Assembly: GCA_017990155.1 (NCBI GenBank)
Contig: JAGNOM010000101.1
Span: 1-8,710 of the forward strand
Direction of reading: 5' to 3'
DNA: 8,710 nt
DNA from: Propionivibrio sp.
GTDB lineage: Bacteria; Pseudomonadota; Gammaproteobacteria; Burkholderiales; Rhodocyclaceae
Numbering within the stretch: the first letter of the stretch is position 1; each line of letters opens with the position of its first letter. Shown piece after piece: positions 1 through 4,655 of the stretch. The notes under the pieces were generated by a model that was not told the DNA's origin, made no database searches, and saw nothing but the letters and a program-made list of their open reading frames with translations. A program made the position numbers and the translations under genes.

Positions 1-125
1 TCGTTGAGGCCGTAGCCAAAGCGGATCAGGCGCGGCTTGATGTCCTGCGCGAAGACCTGGGAAAACGGGGCTGCCAGCAGCGCGACAGCGGCGAATGAGA
101 GAACGGTGCGACGTGTAGCTTTCAT
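1..125 (-). CDS. dctP: TRAP transporter substrate-binding protein DctP, N-terminal fragment
   Basis: Only the first 41 codons are inside the window; the gene runs off the left edge. The product starts MKATRRTVLSFAAVALLAAP, a Sec signal peptide (basic n-region, hydrophobic core, probable cleavage after Ala26 in SQVFA|QD). The mature start continues IKPRLIRFGYGLNE, which matches the beginning of mature DctP-type periplasmic solute-binding proteins. The start ATG (complement of 123-125) is fixed by a strong Shine-Dalgarno AAGGAGGAG at 129-137. It is the last visible gene of the gntK-dctQ-dctM-dctP operon, 46 bases after dctM. Inferred role: captures the substrate in the periplasm and delivers it to DctQM. 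Substrate specificity cannot be read from this fragment; the gluconokinase partner suggests a sugar acid. Confidence 0.88.
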   Translation of the reverse strand, partial: MKATRRTVLSFAAVALLAAPFSQVFAQDIKPRLIRFGYGLN

Positions 126-128
126 GAA

Positions 129-137
129 CTCCTCCTT
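129..137 (-). promoter_or_regulatory. Strong ribosome binding site of dctP
   Basis: On the minus strand AAGGAGGAG lies 3-5 bases before the dctP ATG. It is the strongest Shine-Dalgarno in the operon. This fits the usual need for more binding protein than permease, though that quantitative link is inference. Confidence 0.7.
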
Positions 138-171
138 GGTTTGATTGTGAAACTTCTTGCTTTGCTGCGAA

Positions 172-1464
172 TCAGCGCATCCACGCCACCGGTGCGGTAA
201 CGATCTGCGGGAAGACGACGAAAAGAACCAGAATGCACAGGTAGGTAATCAGGAACGGGCTGACGCCTCTGATCACGTGGTGAATCGGCATCTTGCCGAC
301 CCCGGCGATGACATTCAGCACGGTGCCGACCGGCGGCGTTATCAGGCCGATCGAGCCGTTGAGCACGAACATCAATCCGAAATAGACCGGATCGACGCCG
401 GCCTTGACCGCGATCGGCAGCATCACCGGCGCGAAGATCAGGATGGTTGGTGTGAGATCAAGCACCATGCCGATCATCACCTGCGCGACCATCATCACGG
501 CGACGAGGAAACGCGGGCTTTCAACGAGCGGTCCGAGCCAGTTGATGAGCACGCCCGGCAAGTCGGCCAGCGTGATCATGTAGCTGGCGACCTGTGCACC
601 CGCACACAGGAACATCACGATGCCGGTTGTTTTGGCGGCGCGCAGCAGCACCTCGTAGATCTCGACGACCTTCATCTCGCGGTGAATGAACAGTGCGATG
701 ACCAGCGCGTAGAAAGCTGCGACGACGGCGGCTTCGGTCGGCGTGAAGATGCCGGTCTTCATGCCACCGATGATGATCACCGGCATCAGCATCGCCCAGA
801 ACGCCTTGACGCTGGTCTGAATACGCTGGCGCATGGGTTGCGGCTTGCCTTCCGGCAGATCGATCCGGCGCAGTTCGACCTTCCAGGCGATGATCAGGCC
901 GATGGCCATGATCAGCCCGGGCACGATTCCCGAGAGGAAGAGCAGCGAAATCGAGGTGTTGGTCGTCACGCCGTAGATGACGAAGGGCATCGACGGTGGA
1001 ATGATCGGCGCGATGATGCCGCCCGATGCCACCAGACCGGCCGAGGTGTTCATCGGGTAGCCCTGTTTGCGCATCATCGGCAGCAGGATGGTGGCAAGCG
1101 CGGCCGTATCGGCGAGCGCCGAGCCGCTCATGCTGGCCATCAGGATCGCTGCCGCGATGGTGACGAAACCGAGGCCGCCGCGTATATGACCGACCCAGGC
1201 TTGCGCCATGTCGATGATGCGGCGGCTGATGCCACCCGAATTCATCAGTTCGCCAGCGAGGATGAAGAAAGGCACGGCGAGCAGCGGAAAACTGTCGACC
1301 CCGGCAACGAGATTCTGCGCCAGCAGTTGCGTATCCCAGAAATCGAGCGTCCAGGCCATGGCGGCGCCGGTCAGAACCAGCGCCAGCGCCATGCTCATGC
1401 CAATACCCATGAGCGTCAGCATGCCGACGATGAAGACGATGAAGGAGAGTGCTTCCTGGCTCAT
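172..1464 (-). CDS. dctM: TRAP transporter large permease subunit DctM
   Basis: The 430-residue product has the usual length for a stand-alone DctM and is almost entirely hydrophobic helices. Family hallmarks are visible: FFILAGELMNSGGISRRI (about 66-83), SMSGSALADTAALATILLPMM (111-131), APIIPPSMPFVIYG (152-165), and near the C-terminus DLTPTILIFAPVMLPIAV followed by GLITPPVGTVLNV. These belong to the IT-superfamily transport domain that, with DctQ, uses the sodium gradient to move an organic acid across the inner membrane. The start ATG lies 2 bases after the dctQ stop, with a GGAGG Shine-Dalgarno (complement of 1475-1479) inside the end of dctQ, so translation is probably coupled. A 449-codon open frame on the opposite strand is an antisense shadow rich in His/Asp/Arg. 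Substrate is inferred from gntK and gntR only. Confidence 0.95.
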   Translation of the reverse strand: MSQEALSFIVFIVGMLTLMGIGMSMALALVLTGAAMAWTLDFWDTQLLAQNLVAGVDSFPLLAVPFFILAGELMNSGGISRRIIDMAQAWVGHIRGGLGFVTIAAAILMASMSGSALADTAALATILLPMMRKQGYPMNTSAGLVASGGIIAPIIPPSMPFVIYGVTTNTSISLLFLSGIVPGLIMAIGLIIAWKVELRRIDLPEGKPQPMRQRIQTSVKAFWAMLMPVIIIGGMKTGIFTPTEAAVVAAFYALVIALFIHREMKVVEIYEVLLRAAKTTGIVMFLCAGAQVASYMITLADLPGVLINWLGPLVESPRFLVAVMMVAQVMIGMVLDLTPTILIFAPVMLPIAVKAGVDPVYFGLMFVLNGSIGLITPPVGTVLNVIAGVGKMPIHHVIRGVSPFLITYLCILVLFVVFPQIVTAPVAWMR

Positions 1465-1466
1465 GA

Positions 1467-1970
1467 CTATTCAGCCTCCACGGTGTCTGCGGAATGCCCC
1501 AAGTGAATCGGGCTTCTCTTCACGAGTTCAATCAACGCCATGACGCCGATGGCCGATGCAGACAGGAAAGCCGGTAGCGGCAGGAGCGCTGTCGGATAAC
1601 GCAATACAACAGAGTGGCTGTCGAGCCCGACGGCAACCTGTTGCCACGCGCCGCGCGCCAGCAACACGCAAGCGAGAATCGTGAGCAGACGGATCAGTAC
1701 CGTCAGCAGCGCGAACAGATGCGGGTGACTTTTCAACGCCGAGAGCAGCATGGTGAAGGCCATCAACTCACCACGCGGATACGCGGCGGTCGCGCCGATG
1801 AACACCATCCAGACGAACAGCAGGCGGGAAAGCTCCTCGCTGGCCGCGATGCCGCTACCGAAGCCGTAACGCAGCACGACATTGACGAACACCGCCGTCG
1901 CCATGACGCCGAGGCAAATCGCCATCGCGCCATGCAGAACCGTCTGGGTTTTCACTGACAAGTTACTCAT
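1467..1970 (-). CDS. dctQ: TRAP transporter small permease subunit DctQ
   Basis: The product is 167 residues with four predicted membrane helices, typical of DctQ. The diagnostic stretch NVVLRYGFGSGIAASEELSR followed by LLFVWMVFIGATAA matches the conserved N..(L)RY.F......EEL.R.LFVW pattern of the family. The ATG at 1970 was chosen over an upstream in-frame start at 2129. The longer form would add 53 Arg/Ser-rich residues that are only the out-of-frame reading of gntK, whereas the short form begins MSNLSVKTQTVLHGAMAICL and has a purine-rich GGAGAGGG just upstream. The start overlaps the end of gntK by 8 bases (ATGAGTAA), indicating translational coupling. DctQ forms the membrane complex with DctM. 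Confidence 0.92.
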   Translation of the reverse strand: MSNLSVKTQTVLHGAMAICLGVMATAVFVNVVLRYGFGSGIAASEELSRLLFVWMVFIGATAAYPRGELMAFTMLLSALKSHPHLFALLTVLIRLLTILACVLLARGAWQQVAVGLDSHSVVLRYPTALLPLPAFLSASAIGVMALIELVKRSPIHLGHSADTVEAE

Positions 1971-2472
1971 CACCCTCTCCTTTATTGAGCCAGACGAGCG
2001 CCTGCTCCGTGAGTTTTGCCAGCGAGAGCACTCCATCCAAAGCCAGAACGCCCGCCTCGCCAATCGGCGATTCGAGCGTCGCAAACTGGCTATCGACCAG
2101 CTTGACCGGGAAGAAATGATCGCCGGCACGTGCGTTGACCCGGCGCAGCGCTTCGTCCGGACTGATCTCGAGGTAGATGAAACCGAGCCCCGGCGCCGCT
2201 GTGCGCAAGCGATCCCGATACGCCTTCTTGAGTGCAGAGCACGTCAGCACCGCACCCTTCGGGCTCTTCCGCAGCAGTTCGCCCAAGGTTTCGAGCCAGC
2301 CTTCCCGATCCGCATCGGTCAACGGGATGCCCTGACTCATCTTTTCGCGACTGGCCGGGCTGTGATAGTCATCGCCTTCGACGAGATCGGTTCCCGTCCG
2401 CTGTGCCAGCATCGCCCCCAGGCTGGATTTACCGCAGCCCGCCACGCCCATAATTACCACTGATTTATTCAT
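1963..2472 (-). CDS. gntK: Gluconokinase (ATP-dependent, GntK family)
   Basis: The 169-residue product is full length for the GntK/IdnK family, which phosphorylates D-gluconate to 6-phosphogluconate for the Entner-Doudoroff or pentose phosphate routes in the cytoplasm. Visible motifs: P-loop GVAGCGKS (9-16), the substrate-side GDDYH (33-37) and KMSQGIPLTDADR (44-56), CSALKKAYRD (78-87), and HFFPVKLVDSQFATLE (119-134), all in family order. The ATG at 2470-2472 has almost no Shine-Dalgarno: the bases just upstream are occupied by a palindromic operator copy. An internal ATG at residue 8 would cut into the first beta strand before the P-loop and is less likely. It is first in the operon with dctQ, dctM and dctP, so an imported substrate would be phosphorylated at once. 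Gluconate is the expected substrate; a related aldonate cannot be excluded. Confidence 0.95.
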   Translation of the reverse strand: MNKSVVIMGVAGCGKSSLGAMLAQRTGTDLVEGDDYHSPASREKMSQGIPLTDADREGWLETLGELLRKSPKGAVLTCSALKKAYRDRLRTAAPGLGFIYLEISPDEALRRVNARAGDHFFPVKLVDSQFATLESPIGEAGVLALDGVLSLAKLTEQALVWLNKGEGDE

Positions 2473-2476
2473 GTCT

Positions 2477-2490
2477 GGATAGCGCTGTCC
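2477..2490. promoter_or_regulatory. Operator copy O2 for LacI-family regulator (leader of gntK)
   Basis: GGATAGCGCTGTCC matches the perfect palindrome at 2575-2588 in 13 of 14 positions and has the central GCGC typical of LacI-family operators. It ends 5 bases from the gntK start codon on the minus strand, where a Shine-Dalgarno would normally sit. Its centre is 98 bases from the centre of O1. Binding there could act as a transcriptional roadblock or permit looping with O1; both are inference. GntR, encoded next door, is the natural candidate binder. Confidence 0.75.
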
Positions 2491-2574
2491 CGTTTGGGTT
2501 TGGGAAAACCGCCATTCCCCTCACCCGTATGTTTTATATGCTTTCTGTGACGTATCCAAAGCCAGCAATATTTC

Positions 2575-2588
2575 GGATAGCGCTATCC
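2575..2588. promoter_or_regulatory. Perfect palindromic operator O1 for GntR (LacI family)
   Basis: GGATAGCGCTATCC is identical to its own reverse complement. It has the size, symmetry and central CpG of LacI/GalR-family operators. On the minus strand it begins inside the proposed -10 hexamer of the gntK promoter (2585-2590) and covers the expected start of transcription (about 2578), a standard repression position. It also lies just upstream of a TATAAT (2599-2604) on the plus strand, so it may serve autoregulation of gntR too. Assignment to GntR rests on proximity and on the second copy at 2477. Confidence 0.82.
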
Positions 2589-2613
2589 TAATTAGCGATA
2601 TAATCGATGTCAA
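2585..2613 (-). promoter_or_regulatory. Sigma70-like promoter of the gntK-dctQMP operon
   Basis: On the minus strand TTGACA (complement of 2608-2613) is a perfect -35 hexamer. A 17-base spacer follows, then TAGGAT (complement of 2585-2590), a 4/6 match to the -10. Transcription would begin near 2578, inside operator O1, leaving a leader of about 105 bases that contains operator O2. The insertion element's target duplication begins at 2614, directly next to the -35. An alternative weaker -10 (TATAAA, complement of 2533-2538) lies closer to gntK but lacks a convincing -35. Confidence 0.7.
2599..2604 (+). promoter_or_regulatory. Candidate -10 box for gntR
   Basis: TATAAT is a perfect -10 hexamer on the plus strand, about 11 bases after operator O1. 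No good -35 exists at 16-18 bases upstream; that region is the operator itself. If used, the transcript would start near 2611 and carry the whole 161-base inserted element in its leader. Other weak -10 candidates nearer to gntR are TAAAAT (2800-2805) and CATAAT (2824-2829), also without clear -35 partners. The real start is unresolved. Confidence 0.35.
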
Positions 2614-2625
2614 GCCTCTTTTTCC
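2614..2625 (+). repeat. Left copy of 12-bp direct repeat (target duplication)
   Basis: GCCTCTTTTTCC is repeated exactly at 2787-2798, on the two outer edges of the terminal inverted repeats at 2626-2786. This is the expected signature of transposition. It could be read as 13 bases if the shared A is counted. The left copy directly abuts the TTGACA -35 of the gntK promoter. Confidence 0.85.
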
Positions 2626-2658
2626 AGGGCAATCGCATGAACGCTGTACGCATCAACT

Positions 2659-2678
2659 CCTCCCCCTTCAAGGGGAGG
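2659..2678. repeat. Internal palindrome, left arm of the element
   Basis: CCTCCCCCTTCAAGGGGAGG forms a stem around the core CCCCTT-C-AAGGGG, with one extra C on the left side. Similar CCCCTTCAAGGGG-type palindromes are dispersed in many proteobacterial genomes and are often mistranslated as PLKGE peptides. Confidence 0.7.
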
Positions 2679-2735
2679 TCGGGAGGGGGATGGGGTTTTC
2701 TGGCGGTTGTTTCGTCGATCAATCCGCCGTTCGCG

Positions 2736-2768
2736 CCCCATCCCTCCCCTTGAAGGGGATGGATGGGG
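2736..2768. repeat. Internal palindrome, right arm of the element
   Basis: CCCCATCC (2736-2743) and GGATGGGG (2761-2768) are inverted repeats flanking a second copy of the core palindrome, TCCCCTTGAAGGGGA (2745-2759). The left part also complements 2681-2695, so alternative folds (two separate hairpins or one long one) are possible. Confidence 0.7.
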
Positions 2769-2786
2769 CGTTCATGCGATTGCCCT

Positions 2787-2798
2787 GCCTCTTTTTCC
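2787..2798 (+). repeat. Right copy of 12-bp direct repeat (target duplication)
   Basis: This is the second exact copy of GCCTCTTTTTCC, immediately outside the right terminal inverted repeat. Removing the element and one copy restores a plausible short regulator leader in which this site runs straight into ATAAAAT. Confidence 0.85.
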
Positions 2799-2851
2799 AT
2801 AAAATCCCCCACTCGCTTTCGCGCATAATTTTCGCTTTCGGTGCCATCGAC

Positions 2852-3880
2852 ATGAGTCAGAAAAGCCCCCCTCGCCCACGCGCCACCGGTCGCGTCACTT
2901 TGGCCGACGTTGCCCGCGCCGCCGAAGTCAGCCCGATCACGGTTTCGCGCGCACTCTCCGGTCGCCGTTCGGTCGATCCGGATCTGGTCGAGCGCGTACG
3001 TTCGGCAGCGGCACGGCTCGGCTATGTCCCCGATCCGGCTGCGCGCGCGCTGGCTTCGCGGCACAGCACGCACGTCGCCATCCTGATTCCGATGCTGACC
3101 AACGCGCTGTTCGTCGATCTGCTTGAGGCGGCACAACGCACGCTGCGCCAGGCCGGATTCCAGACCTTGATCGGCATTACGCACTACGACCCGAGCGAAG
3201 AGGAACAATTGCTCCGCGAGCAACTGGCGCATCGGCCGGCCGGCGTCCTTGTCACCGGGATGGAGCGGACCGACGCCACCCACGCACTGATCGAAGCCAG
3301 CGGCATTCCTTGCGTGCACCTGATGGAACTGGCCGACACGCCCGAGACTTACAGCGTCGGTTTCTCGCAGCTGGAAGCCGGCGCCGCGATGACGCGGCAT
3401 CTGCTCGAACGTGGCCGGAAGCGGATCGCTTTCGCCGCCGCGCAACTTGATCCGCGCACCATGCAGCGCATGGACGGCTGGCGCCGTGAAATGATGAATG
3501 CCGGTTGCCACGACGCAACCCTCGAATGGTTGAATCCCGCGCGTTCGTCGCAAAGCATCGGCGCGCAGATGTTCGAGCAGATCATCCGCCAGTCGCCGCC
3601 CGTCGATGCCATTTTCTTCTGTAACGACGACTTGGCCCAGGGCGCGCTGCTGGCTGCCGCGCGGCATTCGATCAAGGTGCCTGAACAGATCGCGATTGCC
3701 GGCTTCAACGACCTCCCCGGCAGCGACCAGATGATTCCGCCGCTGACGACCATCCGCACGCCGCGCAGCCAGATCGGCGAGGCGGCCGCCGTCATGCTGC
3801 TCAAGCTCATCCGCGGCGAACCGGTGGCCAGCCACGCCATTGATGTCGGCTATACGCTCGTGGAGCGCAGCAGTACCTGA
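2852..3880 (+). CDS. gntR: LacI-family transcriptional regulator, GntR-type (gluconate repressor)
   Basis: The 342-residue product has LacI architecture. An N-terminal helix-turn-helix VTLADVARAAEVSPITVSRALS (15-36) is followed by GYVPDPAARALAS, the hinge region, and a periplasmic-binding-protein-like sensor domain (about 72-342) with GVLVTG, CNDDLAQGALLAA, and IAIAGFNDLPGSDQMIPPLTTIRTPR. Resemblance to the E. coli GntR pattern (HLMEL, VGF, ARLDERT-like, FCNDDLA) and divergence from gntK support a gluconate or 6-phosphogluconate-responsive repressor. Known GntR is released by gluconate; the effector here is inferred. The ATG at 2852 gives normal spacing to the helix-turn-helix but lacks a clear Shine-Dalgarno. 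An in-frame ATG at 2690, inside the inserted element, would add 54 residues and is less likely. Probable autoregulation through O1. Confidence 0.93.
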   Translation: MSQKSPPRPRATGRVTLADVARAAEVSPITVSRALSGRRSVDPDLVERVRSAAARLGYVPDPAARALASRHSTHVAILIPMLTNALFVDLLEAAQRTLRQAGFQTLIGITHYDPSEEEQLLREQLAHRPAGVLVTGMERTDATHALIEASGIPCVHLMELADTPETYSVGFSQLEAGAAMTRHLLERGRKRIAFAAAQLDPRTMQRMDGWRREMMNAGCHDATLEWLNPARSSQSIGAQMFEQIIRQSPPVDAIFFCNDDLAQGALLAAARHSIKVPEQIAIAGFNDLPGSDQMIPPLTTIRTPRSQIGEAAAVMLLKLIRGEPVASHAIDVGYTLVERSST

Positions 3881-3944
3881 GTCAAGCACTTTCTCCGCCG
3901 CTTGCGTTTGTACTATCCGGGTGCCTTCCTCAGCCTTGATCCGC

Positions 3945-3950
3945 TATAGT
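3945..3950 (+). promoter_or_regulatory. Candidate -10 box for the DUF1439 lipoprotein gene
   Basis: TATAGT (5/6 match) lies 30 bases before the lipoprotein ATG. The -35 region at correct spacing (near 3922-3927, TGCCTT) is poor. A short CAAGC/GCTTG stem at 3883-3904 could weakly terminate gntR. Both signals are tentative. Confidence 0.35.
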
Positions 3951-3980
3951 GAAGTGATTCCAACGCCCTGGAGAAACGCC

Positions 3981-4559
3981 ATGCGCCGCACTTTCCTGAC
4001 TTCGCTGCTGATCGGTTTTCTTGCCCTGCTCTCCTCCTGCGCCACGCTTCCACCACCGCCGAAAACGATCAGCGTCACCGAAGCCCGACTGGCACAACTG
4101 ATCAGTTCGCAATTCCCGTTCAACAGCGAAATGCTCGAAGTGCTCGACGTCGTCGTCAGCACGCCGCGCATCTCGCTTGATCCGCTCAACAACCGCATCA
4201 ACACCGCGCTCGACATCGATGTCGCCGGCAACAGCATTCTCGGACTGTTCACCAGCAAGACGTACAAAGGCGCGCTCGATCTGAGCTACGGCCTGCGCTT
4301 CGAGCCCCGGGACGCGACCGTGCGCCTGACCGACGTGCGCGTGCATCGACTCGACATCGACGGCACGCCGAGCGTGATGCGCCGGTCGATCGAGAAACTG
4401 GGAACGCCCCTCGCGCAAAAGCTGCTGAAAGACTACGTGCTCTACAAGGTGCGCCCGGAGGATCTGCAGGCCGCCCAAGGCTGGAGCTACATGCCTGGCG
4501 CTTTCAAGGTTGAAGCGACCGGGCTGTCGCTCACGCTCGACCCGGTCGAGCGCAAATAG
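3981..4559 (+). CDS. DUF1439 (YceB-like) lipoprotein
   Basis: The product is 192 residues. It starts MRRTFLTSLLIGFLALLSSC, a lipoprotein signal peptide with lipobox LSSC and acylated Cys20. A proline-rich linker (TLPPPPKT) follows, then a beta-rich domain of about 160 residues with the DUF1439 look: ISVTEARLAQLISSQFPF, amphipathic strands ending in LDIDVAGNSILGLF, and a C-terminal strand VEATGLSLTLDP. E. coli YceB (about 186 residues) is the reference; its function is not established, though the fold resembles lipid-binding periplasmic domains. Asn21-type inner-membrane retention signals (Asp at +2) are absent: residue 21 is Ala, which predicts outer-membrane sorting. The start at 3981 has GGAG 7 bases upstream; an earlier in-frame start at 3840 lies inside gntR and is rejected. 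Confidence 0.85.
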   Translation: MRRTFLTSLLIGFLALLSSCATLPPPPKTISVTEARLAQLISSQFPFNSEMLEVLDVVVSTPRISLDPLNNRINTALDIDVAGNSILGLFTSKTYKGALDLSYGLRFEPRDATVRLTDVRVHRLDIDGTPSVMRRSIEKLGTPLAQKLLKDYVLYKVRPEDLQAAQGWSYMPGAFKVEATGLSLTLDPVERK

Positions 4560-4565
4560 ACAGCA

Positions 4566-4640
4566 CGGGGAGTCGCAGCGAAAACCGGCGGCGGCGGTGA
4601 GCGGGTAGAATCAGCGCCGCCACCGCACCCCGACTCCCCG
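4566..4640. terminator. Long inverted repeat between lipoprotein and eamA genes (possible terminator)
   Basis: CGGGGAGTCG (4566-4575) and CGACTCCCCG (4631-4640) are perfect 10-base inverted repeats that start 6 bases after the lipoprotein stop. Inside, GGCGGCG (4590-4596) and CGCCGCC (4615-4621) add a 7-base stem. There is no U-run after the structure, so it is not a textbook intrinsic terminator. It ends 15 bases before the eamA ATG and may instead affect eamA expression. A TAGAAT at 4606-4611 could be a -10 within the loop, but no -35 supports it. Confidence 0.4.
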
Positions 4641-4655
4641 AACTTTGGAAACGCC

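Larger units (their letters stand above)
2626..2786. mobile_element. MITE-like non-autonomous element, 161 bp, with 19-bp terminal inverted repeats
   Basis: The ends AGGGCAATCGCATGAACGC (2626-2644) and GCGTTCATGCGATTGCCCT (2768-2786) are perfect reverse complements. They are bracketed by a 12-base direct repeat (2614-2625 and 2787-2798). The interior has no coding capacity. It holds two short C-tract/G-tract palindromes (centres near 2669 and 2752), a GGCGG/CCGCC stem (2702-2706, 2724-2728), and arms that pair with each other (2681-2695 with 2736-2748), so as RNA or single-stranded DNA it would fold end to end. A 10-13 base duplication is within the range known for some IS4-group elements, but no transposase is present and the parent family cannot be named. 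It sits in the gntR leader, just upstream of the gntK -35. Confidence 0.8.
2473..2851. other. Divergent gntK/gntR control region (379 bases, no gene)
   Basis: This is the only gene-free stretch above 300 bases. From left to right it contains an operator copy next to the gntK start, about 84 bases of gntK leader, a perfect operator palindrome with the gntK promoter, an insertion element with its target duplication, and a short AT-rich leader to the gntR start. I see no credible open reading frame of its own. The minus-strand frame through it gives proline/lysine/glycine-rich repeat translation (HPLQGEGWG, DLPLKGEE), a typical product of intergenic palindromic repeats. Confidence 0.85.

Noticed and set aside
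157..1506. 449-codon open frame on the plus strand opposite dctM
   Set aside because: Its product is a His/Asp/Arg/Gln-rich string without domain features, the expected antisense reading of a GC-rich membrane protein gene. dctM on the other strand has clear family motifs.
1971..2129. Longer dctQ start adding 53 residues
   Set aside because: The extra residues are Arg/Ser-rich out-of-frame translation of gntK and precede the normal DctQ N-terminus; the 1970 start has a proper ribosome binding site.
2533..2560. Alternative minus-strand promoter with TATAAA -10 and TTTGGA -35 for gntK
   Set aside because: The -35 match is only 3/6 with a 16-base spacer; the TTGACA/17/TAGGAT promoter overlapping the operator is much better.
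2588..3889. 433-codon open frame on the minus strand opposite gntR
   Set aside because: Antisense shadow of gntR; its N-terminal part is translated from the inserted repeat element and carries PLKGE-type repeat peptide.
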